NCBI GenBank assembly: GCA_006538405.1 | Contig: BJKQ01000017.1 | Coordinates: forward strand, 248,001-312,000 | Source: Hansfordia pulvinata | Taxonomy: Eukaryota; Ascomycota; Sordariomycetes; Xylariales | Reading direction: 5' to 3' | DNA: 64,000 nt | In this document: positions 47,324 through 58,446 of the stretch, in pieces | Numbering within the stretch: the stretch's first letter is position 1 | Layout: every line of letters starts with the position of its first letter | The notes under the pieces: generated by a model | What the model saw: only the letters and a program-made list of their open reading frames with translations | Told to the model about the DNA's origin: nothing | Databases searched by the model: none | Program-made: the position numbers and the translations under genes

Positions 47324-47797
47324 ATGCTCCGGTCCCTCTTCCTGCAGGCCCTCGCCGCCGGCCTGGTCGCGGCCGGCACCCTGCCCGGCAGCACCCAGCA
47401 GGCGCCCGAGATCGAAGCCAGAGGCCCGGCGGGCGACGGCAGCAGCGTCATCGAGGCCCGGGCGCCGGATTGGGCGCCGGGCATCCCCTTTGAATTCATC
47501 TATGACGAGTACCAGCTGTGGGCGGAGATCGGAATCAATGTCTACCAGCAGACCGGGCCCAAGATCCACGACTGGATCGAGAATTACTCGGCGTTCGACT
47601 ACAGCGAGGAAATCTTCAACGCCTGCAAGACAAAGTACCTCAGGAAGTTCGGTCCAAACTACAGACCCACTAACTTGAACAACGTCGAGAATAATGCCAA
47701 GACTGGCACCAGGCTGTTCCTGCAATTGAAGGCGAGGTACCAGAGGGACCCAGCCCGCAGGGCCGAAATTGAAAGACAGGACGCCCAACTAAAATGA
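47324..47797 (+). CDS. Small secreted protein, unknown function
   Basis: Single exon, 157 residues. The first 20 residues form a clear signal peptide (hydrophobic LFLQALAAGLVAAG). Two copies of an (I/V)IEAR/EIEAR motif (Arg33 and Arg46) follow, a common propeptide-processing pattern in Sordariomycete secreted proteins. The mature part is acidic and aromatic (IPFEFIYDEYQLWAEIG, HDWIENYSAFDYSEE) and ends in a basic helical tail. There is only one cysteine (101), so it is not a disulfide-rich effector type. I do not recognise a domain. The start ATG has a good CCGCC context. It could be a lineage-specific secreted or cell-surface protein. Confidence 0.75.
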   Translation: MLRSLFLQALAAGLVAAGTLPGSTQQAPEIEARGPAGDGSSVIEARAPDWAPGIPFEFIYDEYQLWAEIGINVYQQTGPKIHDWIENYSAFDYSEEIFNACKTKYLRKFGPNYRPTNLNNVENNAKTGTRLFLQLKARYQRDPARRAEIERQDAQLK

Positions 47798-49033
47798 GAG
47801 GGAACCGGGGGAAGGGCGTAGGCGCGGAAACACATGCACGGATAGATGGTGGGCAGTCGACACACGCACCGTGGCCGCAGATAGATGGATTACCTTAGGT
47901 AGACACCTGATTATAGAGAAGGCAAAGACCCGGGAAAAGCTGGAAGCCGTGCTGAGACCGACTTCCCATCCTGAATTCAAAGATGCTTATCTCCATATGT
48001 ACGGTACGAGACAGGCTCTCCTCCCATCTGGCCTCAAGGTCGAAGGCGAGAAGCAGAGGGCCAGCCGTAGAAGCTTGATCGCGGGTATCCGCAAGGAAAC
48101 ACAACAGGACCCAGCATCCAACAAAAACAACAACGCCTCATTATATGAACTCCTTCAAAAAGGGAGACCCGACGCCGTCCCGAGATCACGTAGAACCTCG
48201 GGACCACGGGCCAGAGGTCGAAGAAAAAGAAACAAGACTCGAAACGACTGCACACCAGCGAGGGAGCACGGCACGGCGTAGACAATGAACCGGGTCATGG
48301 CTGAACGACATGGACCACCCGCAAAGACTTTGTATCGTCATCGCTCGTGAGAAAAAAACAAAATCGAGAGAAACCAGATTCCTCTCGCGTTCAAACATCA
48401 CCACTCCCTCTCGCTCTTTTCTCTTCCCTCGAAATCTGTACGCAATCGTGTCTTCGTAGCCGGGTCGTGTTCACTCCGAGGGAGGGAGGAAAGCATTAGG
48501 AGTATTAGATCGTTTTGACCCCGACCTCCCCGCAGAGGAGCGCGCGCGACGGGCAAAAAAGATATCAGAAACGGCGGGAAACATTATTCAAGGTCGTCAT
48601 GTCGTGTGGGCGTCGGAGAAGGGGAAAACAAAAAACAAGGAGTCGTCATGATTTCCTTTCGTCCGTCTCGGAGAGAAAGAAAAAAACTCAAAAGAAACGA
48701 AACGCAAGAATCGCAGTCTAATGTTCTTTCATGATGCTGCTTTCTTCCTCCTTTTCTCGTTGCTGTCGTAAGATGTAGCGCCTCTCGGGCTCTCGGGCTC
48801 TCGGCTCTCCGAGCCAAGGCCAAAAAAACAGTCGTCGAGTTTGGCCCCGGATCTTGCGTTCTCGCCGCGCGAAAACAGACAAAAATTTCAAATCGTGAGT
48901 CGTCGTTAAGAAGAGGAAGAAAGAAAACCTTTTCAAAAAGGCCGCTGTAAATCAGAAGCGAAGCGCGCGCGTCGACAAAGCCGTCCTTCCCCCCCTGGGC
49001 GGTTTTCGAAGAACATCTTCGTCAATCAATCAA
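47798..49033. other. Convergent intergenic region
   Basis: Between the 3' ends of the secreted-protein gene (+) and the disordered-protein gene (-). A-rich, with AAAAAGAAG-type stretches around 48580-48950 that probably belong to long 3' untranslated regions. An open frame at 47871-48281 begins with GTG and has no recognisable domain. Confidence 0.5.
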
Positions 49034-51384
49034 TCACAGAGCCTGACCGGGCGAGGAGGCGGTGTTCTCCGCCCCCGGCCCCGCCACGACGAGCTTGGAG
49101 ATGTCGACCCGGCCCCTCCCGCTGCCGTACACGCGGAACCTGTCGGGCAGGGGCGGGACCGAGGGGATCCCGCGGTTGGCGTCGGGCACGACCTTGAGCG
49201 GCAGCTGCCTCTGGGCCGTTGTTGTTGTTGTTGTCGTCATCGCCCTCGTGCTCGCGCCGGGGGCAGGCGGAGCTGCCGCCGGACCACGTCCGGGTGCAGG
49301 TCCTGCTCCTCCGCCCCCGCCCCCTCCCCCTCCCCTCCTCCTCGGCCCCGCCGTCGCTGTCCGCCATGATCTCCCAGTTGGACGAGGACGTGACCACCGG
49401 CCTGGCGGCGGCGGTGCGCGTCGCGCCCCCGGTCGTGGAGGTCGTGGCGGCGGAGATGCTCCGCCTGTCGCGGCGCAGCGGGGAGCGCGAGCGGACGCGC
49501 GCCGAGCGCTGGCGCATCTGTTCCTGGCGCGCGCGGTTGTTACTGCTGCTGCCGCTGCCGCTGCTGTTGCTCGAGGAGGAGGATCGCGTGGTGACGTTGG
49601 CCGTGCCTGAAGACGAGGAAGAGGAAGAGGAGGAGATGGCTGGACCCCCGCGCGCGTTCCGCCACGCGCCCGGGTACCGGAACGAGTCGGGAGGCGGCCG
49701 GGGCGCCTGGCGCTGAGGCGGCGGAGGCGGAGAGGGCTCGCGCATGCGGATCTGGACCTGCTGCTGCTGCTGGTCCTGGACGGGCCGCAGGGTGCCGCCG
49801 GGGACGCGGGCGGGGGGCAGGCGGAGGACGCCATCCGGGGCGGTCGTCGTCGTCGTCGTGGGAGTGCAAGTGGCGTCGATGGCGTCCGGGAGCGAGGGCG
49901 TCTTGCGCACCTTCTTGGCCGCGCTGTCGTCGGCGTCCTCCGGGCGAACCCGCTTGCGTCCCCGGAGAGCATAGCGCTGCTGCTGTTGCTGCTGCTGCTC
50001 ACCGCCGTCACCGCCACCACGGCCCGCTGTCGGGGTTCCGGCTCGGCGCTGGGCCCGCGGCTCGTGCGCCGCCGCTGCTGATGCTGCTGCTGCCGGGGCG
50101 TGCCGGCCGGCGAGGACATGGCGGCCTTGGACTCGGGGGACGCCGGGACCGGGTCGAGCGTGTGGTACGCCGGTCTGGCGTTGCTCATCATCATCATCGT
50201 CGCGTGCGCCTGCGTCGGCGACGGCATCGGCGCCTGGGCGCCTCCCACAGCCGAGCCAACGGACGGGATGGTCGGGAGGCCACCGCCGCCCCCTCCTCCT
50301 CCGGCACCGTTGCTCATCATGTTCTTGTTCTTGTGTCTGTTCATGTTCCTGTTGACGTTCACGGTCTTGTCCCTGCCGCTCTTGCCCTCGTCGCTGCCGC
50401 CGGCGGCCCTGCTGCCGCCCCCACTGCTGCCCGGCGCGGCGTGCCGCGTGGACTGGATGGCGTGCGCCTGGAAGAAGCCGTTGGCCTGGAGCTGCTGGTA
50501 GCTCTGCAGGATCTCCTCGCGCGAGGGGCGCTCCGACGACGAGGACAACGACGACGACGGGCCGGTGCCGCCGCCGCCTCCGCCTCCGCCCGCGCCAAAC
50601 GCCGAGTGAAGGCTGGCGATGCTCGGGACCTGCGCAATGTGGTTGGCCTGCTGCTGCTGGGGGATGTGCGTCTGGGACCGCGAGTAGACGTGCTGGTGCT
50701 GGTATCCGCCGTGTCGGCTGCGAGGCTGGACTACTGAGGAGGAGGAGACCGAGGGCGGCGGCGCCCCTACCGGCGGCTCCTGGAGGCTGCTGTGCTTGCG
50801 CCGGACGACGTCGTCGTCGTTGTCGTTGTCGTTGTCGTCGCGGTTCGATCGGTGCTGGGGGCGCAGCTGATTCTGCGACGAGGCCCGCGTGATTCGCCCA
50901 AACGAGAGCGCCTCCCGCACGCGCCCGAAGAAGCCCGAAGACTTCTTGGTCCCGAGCGTCCGGGCCGGCGGCGGCGGCGGGGCCTCCCATGATGACGACG
51001 ATGCCACTGATGATGATGCCGCCGCGGGCTCTTCGACGGCGTCGGGTGTAGCGCCAATATGGTAGTGCTGCTGCTGCTGCTGGTGCTGCTGGTAGACGGG
51101 GCGGTGGTGCTCGCGGACACCTTGCAGCTGGGCCTGCGCCGACAGCGGCCGCTCGCGGCGGTGCTTACGCGGCGGGGCGAAGCTGCTCGACGACGCCGAT
51201 GACGTGGCGTTCGCGTAGATTGTGTTGGGGTTGTGGTGGTGGCTGGCAAGTGTGGTTTCGAGAAAGTGCGCCGGGGCGGGTTGCTCGCCCGGTCGTTCAT
51301 GGAGCCCTCCTGGAAGCGCGACCGCGACGGCGGCCGCGAGCCTCCGTGGTCGAAGGACGACCTGCTGCTGTTGTCCGGCACCAT
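49034..51384 (-). CDS. Long low-complexity, mostly disordered protein of unknown function
   Basis: About 784 residues in a single apparent exon starting at ATG 51384 (MVPDNSSRSSFDHGGSRPP) and ending KLVVAGPGAENTASSPGQAL. I do not recognise a family. Seen here: long Ser, Gln, Asn/Asp, Gly and Pro tracts; a short order-prone motif KKSSGFFGRVREALSFGR; EEILQSYQQLQANGFFQAHA; a bipartite nuclear-localisation-like segment (RGRKRVRPEDADDSAAKKVRK); the segment EEQDLHPDVVRRQLRLPP; and a proline-rich end PSVPPLPDRFRVYG. The frame changes four times, always by one missing base: near 51265-51280, 49985-50065, 49300-49345 and 49250-49270. Length 2351 plus 4 equals 785 codons. The NLS suggests a nuclear protein, but function is unknown. 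Confidence 0.68.
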
Positions 51385-52870
51385 GGCTCTGCCTCGGCTT
51401 GCTGTGCTGTGCTCTGCTGTTCTCTGCTCTGCTTTGCCTGACCGTGCCGTCGTGGGCTTGAGTGGCCTGGCGGGAGAGTCGTCGTCGTAGCGGGAGGGTT
51501 TCGGCTGGTATGCCAGAACAGACAGGGTTGACTGGGTCTTTGCTTGGAATGAACGGGCAAGTGGGTGTTATCAGCTGTGCCGGGGTTTGTTTACACGCGA
51601 TGGGCGCAGGCCGTGCTGGTGCTGGTGCTGGTGGTGCTGCGTTTTTTGGGGGGGGCACACCGCACACATACACACACACTCTCTCTCTCTCTCGTCTTCG
51701 GTCAGCGATGTTCGGGCGGGCTGACAAAGGGGAGCGGGGAGGGGAGTGCTTTGTTTGAGTGACGACGTTTCAACTCATCAGTCGCCGTCGTCCCAAAACA
51801 CAGACCCACGTCGGCCGTTCGTCTCGTCTGTCTGGTCAATCCACCGTGAGCTGCCAGCGCCGTCTGCATGGGAAATTGGAACTCGGTTGTTTGCGCGCGA
51901 CCAGTCCCGCCGTTGCCCCGCAACGCCGCCCTCACACCGACTCTGACCCGCCCAAACCCGGTCTCAGCCCAGTCATTTCAGCGGGGCCGCTCCCAGTACC
52001 ACTGTACTCGTACCGACAACATTGGAACAACATCACCGACCGAGAGCCCGTCTTGGTTGGTGGTGCCAACACACTCGCGCGCTCGACACGACACTACGAT
52101 ACGAGCGCGCACGAGTAGTCGACAGTTCGTTTCACCTCGCCCCCTCCTGTCAACATCCCTCGTCGCCCACCACCCTGTGGTAACTGTGGTATTTATTCCT
52201 CGAGTCGCGCTCGGTTCACATGCTGATCCATATGCGGACGCTCATGGATATGGGAAGACAAAACAAATAACACAACAAGAGTAAGTGATAAAACACGAAC
52301 ATTATGTTGGTGGTCCAAAGCAGCGCCCACGGGACTGTCCAGGAACCAGGACCAATGATAAAGGGAATAGACATGAAAAGTAAAAATGCTGAGCCGGCGG
52401 TTCAGACCGGCCATGTGCCATGACGCAGAAGCCCAATCGAATAATTTCTCTCCTGTTCCTCCTCAATCCCGTCAACGCCGCCACCTCTGCATTGCCACCT
52501 CTACATTGGCAATAAGGAGGCGACAAGCCCATCCAAAACCGCACCTCCCCCATGAAGCCTCATGGAAGACAAAGGTGAGCGTGTATACCAAGGCAGATAA
52601 GATGCCTGCAAGTCCATACCAAAACGCCCATCGCAAAACTCGCCTGAAAGCGACGTCAAATCCCGGCCAAAGCCCATTCGCCAGCTCCTTCGCAGCTACA
52701 TGCTTGGGTATCTCAGCCATCTCACCATAATAAACGCCGACTCTCGTCTCCTTCTCCTTGCAGTGCCCATCCGTCGCCATCGCAGCTGTCAACAGAGGAA
52801 ATTCGCCCCTGGCGGGAGTCCTCGATCAAAAAAACACACCCGGGACCCCGGGGACCCCCGTCACAATGCC
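51385..52870. other. Intergenic region between the disordered-protein gene and VeA
   Basis: Upstream of the disordered-protein gene and downstream of VeA. An open frame continues upstream of 51384 but lacks conserved features. A CT repeat (about 51675-51693) and the string GTACTCGTACC near 52004 are seen. No gene recognised. Confidence 0.45.
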
Positions 52871-54582
52871 TCATCCATGCGGCGCCTGCGACGTTCCGTA
52901 TCGAAGCGGGGTTTTGTGTAGATCCCAGTACTCCGTGGCCGGGTTCCAGACACGGTTCCAGACAACACCTTCCCGGCGATTGTACCCGTTCTCATGCGAA
53001 TCCATGATGGAGAGGGGTTCGAAGCCAGCTGTCATGTCGTTCTGCTCGGGATGCCGTCGATCCTTCAGAGCCTCGCATGATTCCAGCTGAGATCCGTCCC
53101 TCGGGCGCTTGGTCGGCGGGGCTGTGTCCACCGGGTAGAGACCACGAAGTCTCTGGTCAGCGTTCGCCGGCGCCTGCGAGGGTGCGGCGGCAATGGGCGG
53201 CAGCATGGCGCGCTGCTGTAGCCCCGGGGTTCCCGGCACCATCCGGGTCCCCATGGCGCTGTAAGACACGGGGCGGTCGGCCACGGTTGACCCCGCCTGT
53301 GAGGCCTCGCGCTGAGGAATCAAGGACTGCAGGGACGGCAGGGTGGGCTTCGATTGGATGACTTCGTATGCCGAGACGGGCCGGCTCGAGTCGGGCTCCA
53401 GCTTGGGTACCTTGTGATCGAAGCTGTGGCGGGACATGTGACCGGGGCCGCCCGGCGAGGGTGTGGGCGAGGAGAGCGAGGGCGAGTATGGCAGCGACGG
53501 GGAGTATGCCGACCGGATAGACCCGTAAGACGTCGGCGTGATCGGCGGGGGCGCCGGCTGAATCTTGGAATGCTGGTACGGTAGAGAAGGCTTGTGGAAT
53601 GCGCCGCTCTCCGCTTGACCATACACGGCGGCCGGTCCGCCAAACTCGTACGAGGGCCTCCGTGACGAAGAGCTGCTGATGGATCGATGGTGTGCCACCA
53701 CCGGCGTCTGGTTCTCCTGCTTGATTGGGTTGCCGGCATCGCTCGACTTGCCGCCTTTGTCGTCGCCATTGCGTTTACGCATCCGCACATCGCGTCGGAT
53801 GCGCACTCGGCAGCCCTGCTCAGCAACCACGCGGCTGAGCTCGGTGCTCGAGGCCAGGCCCGGGAACTTCTTGGCACTCCAGACGGTGAACTCCTTCGAC
53901 TTGATCGCCATGCGGTTGTAGAAGCCCGTCTCGCCGTTATCGTCCTCATCCTCGTCCGCCGAGTCTTTGACCTGTTCGTATAAGGTGAACACCAAGCGGT
54001 AATAACCCTCGTGTCGAACCGATAGATCAGGGAAAATGAAGTAGCCTGCCTGCACGGGCCGTTCCAGGTACGAGCACCCCGACACGGGGAACCCGGTCAA
54101 GACCGGCGTCACCATATTGACACTCTGCCCACGCGCAGGTGCTATGGGGCGCGAGTGCTCCAACGAAGCGAAGACGAAGAAGTCGGCATTGTAATCAGAC
54201 GTGATGTCGACCGCAGTGTCCCAGTCCTTGCCCTCCTTGACCTTGAACCTGAGGACTGGAGGCGGATCGACGGGGCGCCTATCGGCCGAGGCTACATTCT
54301 CGTCAGCGTCTCACTCGACATTCACGGCGCCTCGCCCGGGCAGGAACGCGTACATTTGGGACCAGAGCCACAAGCACGGGCGCGCTCGGGCTGTTGAATC
54401 ACGTCCAATGAGTACCAGATATGGCGGCCGCCCTGGGTGGTGCGGCGCTCGATTATGGGCCCTTCCTCGCGGGAAGGGGGCTGGGGGCCGCGGCCATGAC
54501 GGTCTGTGGCTGCACTTTGTAAGTATGGTGTACGAAATGCAGGGTCTTCCTGATGGACTGGCTGGACCAGACGGGTGGGCAT
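52871..54582 (-). CDS. veA: Velvet-complex regulator VeA
   Basis: Global regulator that, with VelB and LaeA, links light, development and secondary metabolism; it shuttles between cytosol and nucleus. Two exons, 54354-54582 and 52871-54291, with an intron of 62 bases (donor GTACGC, acceptor AATGTAG), total 549 residues, the usual VeA size. Seen in the velvet domain: RHIWYSLDVIQQPERARACG, SADRRPVDPPPVLRFKV, ADFFVFASLEHSRPIAP, PVLTGFPVSGCSYLERP, AGYFIFPDLSVRHEGYYRL and FPGLASSTELSRVVAEQGCRVRIRRDVRMRKR. The last carries a basic nuclear signal. The C-terminal half is Pro/Ser-rich with PEST-like character and ends in WNRVWNPATEYWDL. VeA rather than VelB because the velvet domain is N-terminal and uninterrupted. 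The start is the ATG at 54582; an ATG at 54498 in another frame (MAAAPSPLPAR) would give a more usual short N-terminus if a base is missing after it. Confidence 0.92.
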
Positions 54583-57500
54583 CGTCGTCCCACATGACGG
54601 AGCAGCAACAAAGTTGGAAACAAGATGGGAGAGATACTACCATCTTGACTTGGCTGGGAAAGGCAGTCGACGACGAGATGGAAGGGGGATGTCGTTGACA
54701 GCCAATACGTGCGAAATGTGTTTGAAATAACAATCAACTCACTCGACTTGCAAGGTCCACGCTGCTTCTCGCTTGATGCATCAAAGAAAGGTGGTTTTCG
54801 CGCGTCGCTTATACTGGCAAAGAGCGAGGGTGGAAAAGCGAGAGAGAGAAGGCGGGCTTTCTTCAAGGCAGAAGTTGTTGCTGTTGTTGTTCTTGTTGAA
54901 GGGCACAGAATTGAACTACGGGCGAAAGGCAGTGATAGGGTGACACAGGCGAGGGCGTGAGACAGGCACGTTTTCTGGCGAATTGAGCTCGAGATGAGGT
55001 TCCACGATTCCGGGACGTTGAAGGGGTTGGCTGGGTCGGGGTCCCAATGGGCAGGTAAGCGAGACGAGTCAGAGAAACGTGGGAGATGAAAGGCTGGCGC
55101 AAGGGCGTGTGGCAGCAGCGAACCGGCTGGCTGGGTTGGGGCGAAGTTTAAAAAGGACGAGAACGGGGGCCAGAATCGAGGCGCGAGCCAGAGGTAGGAC
55201 CCGAGGCGCCGGGGTGCAGGCTGGCTGACTCGTGCAGTGGAAGGGTCCTGGTTGGCTGGAGGCGTGGGGAGGCCCAAGGGCGAGAGTTTATGCGGTTGGC
55301 TGGCTGGCTGGGCCGGGACGGCCTGCTGGGACGGCCTGGCGGACGGCGGGCGACGAGGTTATTAGATGAGATGGACGGGTCGGCCGCACACGGCTGTGGC
55401 GCTGGCGAGACGAGACAAGGCGTCGTCAGAGCCGCGAGGGCGGCAAGCCAGGGAGTTCTGGGAGCAAGCAAGCAACGGGGCTGGTGAAGAGAGGCCGACG
55501 GCGAGAGCGAGCGTGCCGACAGTATGAGGCCAGGTCGGTGTTGGTTGGGAGAGGCAGCGCGTTCACGTCACGTCACTTGGCCCGATCACGAGAAGCACGA
55601 CGAGAGTGTGCAAGAGGGCGGCGCATCGACGGGCTGACGGGCAAGCTGAACACGAAAAGGTTGGCAGTCGTGGTAGAGCAGACGACAAGACGGAGTGAAC
55701 GAACGTGCCCGCCCATTTGAGGGAAAATGGCAGGCAGCGCGAAATGAGGTGGGTTTGCTGGGGTGTGTGGTGGATGAGGACGGGGTACGGGTACCACCCT
55801 TCTCGCACAGGCGCCACAGCCAGGTACATATGTATCTAATCCGTACGAGTACATGTACCTCAGAGACTCCTTGTGGAGGCCAGTCTCTCCCCACACTCGT
55901 AGGTACCTACATGTAGCCTGGCAGGAGAGTCCGCGGTCTCGCCGTCGGCGGTAGCCCGCCATCGTCGCCATTCCCAGCCCGCGCCGGCGCGCGAGACACC
56001 TCCAGCTGGCCGCTACCTGTAGCCACCACGCCATTGAGAGGTGGTGGGTGGAGCACCGGCCGGCACAGAAACCCCTTGCGAGAGGTGTACTCGGACGAGC
56101 GGTACCTTCGCTTTCGTGCCTAATCGATCCAATCATCTCCAGTCGGAGTTAGGTACCTATCCATGTGAACACATGTATTGACATTCATCGACTTGTGACA
56201 TTTCCCCCTTAACTCTTCACCACACCACAGAGTCGTATCTCGAATTCCCAATCACTAATAAATGACCGAATGCTATGTGTGCTGACTACTTATAGACCTA
56301 TTATGTTCGGTGAGATACGGACGCGATCTGCGCCAGCCAGCGACAGGCGTGTCGGGCCGACACGTACCCCCACTCCATTTTCAGGCACTTACGAGTAGAA
56401 GGCACGATACATAAGGCAGATACTCGTAGACACACTGCGTGCAGGTGGTGTTTCGGGTACGAGTACCATCATGGTGGGTACGATCTTGCCAATTGGAAGA
56501 GTGCCTGAGATACCGGCGAAATACCCGCAGAGGCTTTTATGTGTTGCATGCCCGAGTCCATGTATCAATATTATCCATCACGGCTTGACGCAATGAACAC
56601 CATGTCAGGTACGAGTTCTTCATGGTTTTACTTGTGGTGCCGTGCAGTCTGCTTGAATGCATGTGGTGTACTCGTACAAGTACGATCACCTATCGAGGGT
56701 ACTTGAAGATACCTACCCTACGCAGCCCGGGTTGAGTGCACTCGCACTCTTTTCGACGTTGCACTGATTTTTAGGTACATGATTTATTACTGGCAGAGGT
56801 TTCCGGGCGTGGGCACATGCTGTCTATGTACAAGTATCTAACAGTGGGTGTACCTCAGCAGGCACCTAATCACCTCCAGTCCGGTCATCAGCTGGACCTC
56901 TCGTGCCTTCTCTCTGTTTGGTCTGACATCTGTCCATCTTCCCACTCTCTCCTCTCCCCCTGCCATCGGTTCTTTTCCCTTCCAGCTACTCTGTACCTTC
57001 TAATTCCACGGGTGTTGCTGACCGTAGCAGTCCCTTCTTACGCTACCTCTCCGCGTAAGCCCTCATCTTCACTTCTCCCTCGTCAAACTCACACACGCAC
57101 ACACGCACACACAGAGAGAGAGAAGTGCCTCGCATGCGAGCATTCGCCCGCGGGAAGCTCTAAAAACTAGCCGCATCGACGGACATTGCCAAGCCGCAGA
57201 ATACCGGTCTCTGAGTGGCTGCTTCGGCTCGCCCCATGCTCGACCACCCCGGCGCTTGGTGCCTCCCACCATCACCACCACCCACGTCCCCAGCCCATGG
57301 GCCCAAGGGCCACGGTGCCACGGTCCATCAACCATCACCTGCTCGTTCATTCGCAGAGAGGGGAACCCCTAGCCGGTGAAGACGGCCCTGCTCCACCCGC
57401 CACTGTCTCACACCAGGAGCCCCCGTGCCCCCGTGGCTACAAGCCCCAACGGAATAGCCTCCCACAACCTCCCAGCCGGGCCCAGCGTGGCACCCAAGCC

Positions 57501-58425
57501 AGACACAGCCTGCCCATTCTGGTTCAACCTTTGAGATGATCGGTGGAGCTGCCCCATCCGAGCCACTACCTTCCGCCGCCTCTGTTCCGCCCATGTGCGC
57601 CGCCTGACGACACGGACTGTGCTGCTGCTGCTGCTGCTGTCTTGGCGCCTCGCTTGCGGGGCCGGCTTGTCTGCGTGCCTAGCCGCTTGGGGGCCACTGG
57701 CCGGGTCCAATCGCCGCCGCATCGACTACCAGTACCTACGAATAACTCGCACGCGTTCTTAATGAGAGACACCAGGCGTGACAGGCTCGCCTCGCAAGGG
57801 TCGCGAACGAGTCGAAAATCATGTGCACCCACGAGTCCCCGTACCCGCACTCGCACGGCGAGTTACTAGGTAAGCAGGCTGCTCAGGTTGTCATGGGCCA
57901 ATACGCCAGTCTCTCACCTCGACTTTCACAGGCGCGACAAGTTGTCTGTAGACTTGACACATCTCGCGGCCGCAGGGATCGGTGGCCCCAGCTCCCAAGC
58001 TCGACACAGTGTTGCATCGATGGCTCGACACCTCCTCCTTAAACCCTGCGGCATCGTGATTGGCTTCCCGGCCGCCGGCCCTGGCACACCTGGGTATCGA
58101 CTTGCAGGGACATGCAGGCTCCGAGAGACCTTGAGCTCGGGTCTCACAGTCGCTTGTTTCCAACTACGGGGGCTCGCTGATACGCAACGGCACTCGAATG
58201 CCCGTCTGTTTATAATAAAGGCGAGCCTCTCTGGTATTCCTGTCTACCAAGACGGCCCAAGTCGCTTGCCAGGTACGCGTCGAAGACGGCACCCGAAACA
58301 CCATTGGCTTCTCTCTGCATCTCACCTACCCACCCTGACCGAGGTTCTCGAAGAGGCAGACACAGAGACACCCACCCGGGCAGCGAGCCACCGGGAATAA
58401 CACCTGCCAGGTCGTGATTGATGAT

Positions 58426-58446
58426 GGGGGGGGGGGGGGGGGGGGG
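58426..58446. repeat. Poly-G run (21 G)
   Basis: Twenty-one guanines in intergenic DNA. Confidence 0.9.

Noticed and set aside
47871..48281. 136-residue open frame after the secreted-protein gene
   Set aside because: Begins with GTG, Lys/Arg-rich with no domain, and lies where the 3' untranslated region is expected.
42900..54600. Biosynthetic or defence gene cluster around veA
   Set aside because: Neighbours are a WW protein, EMC7, a small secreted protein and a disordered protein. No polyketide synthase, peptide synthetase, cytochrome P450 or immune-type NLR gene is present.
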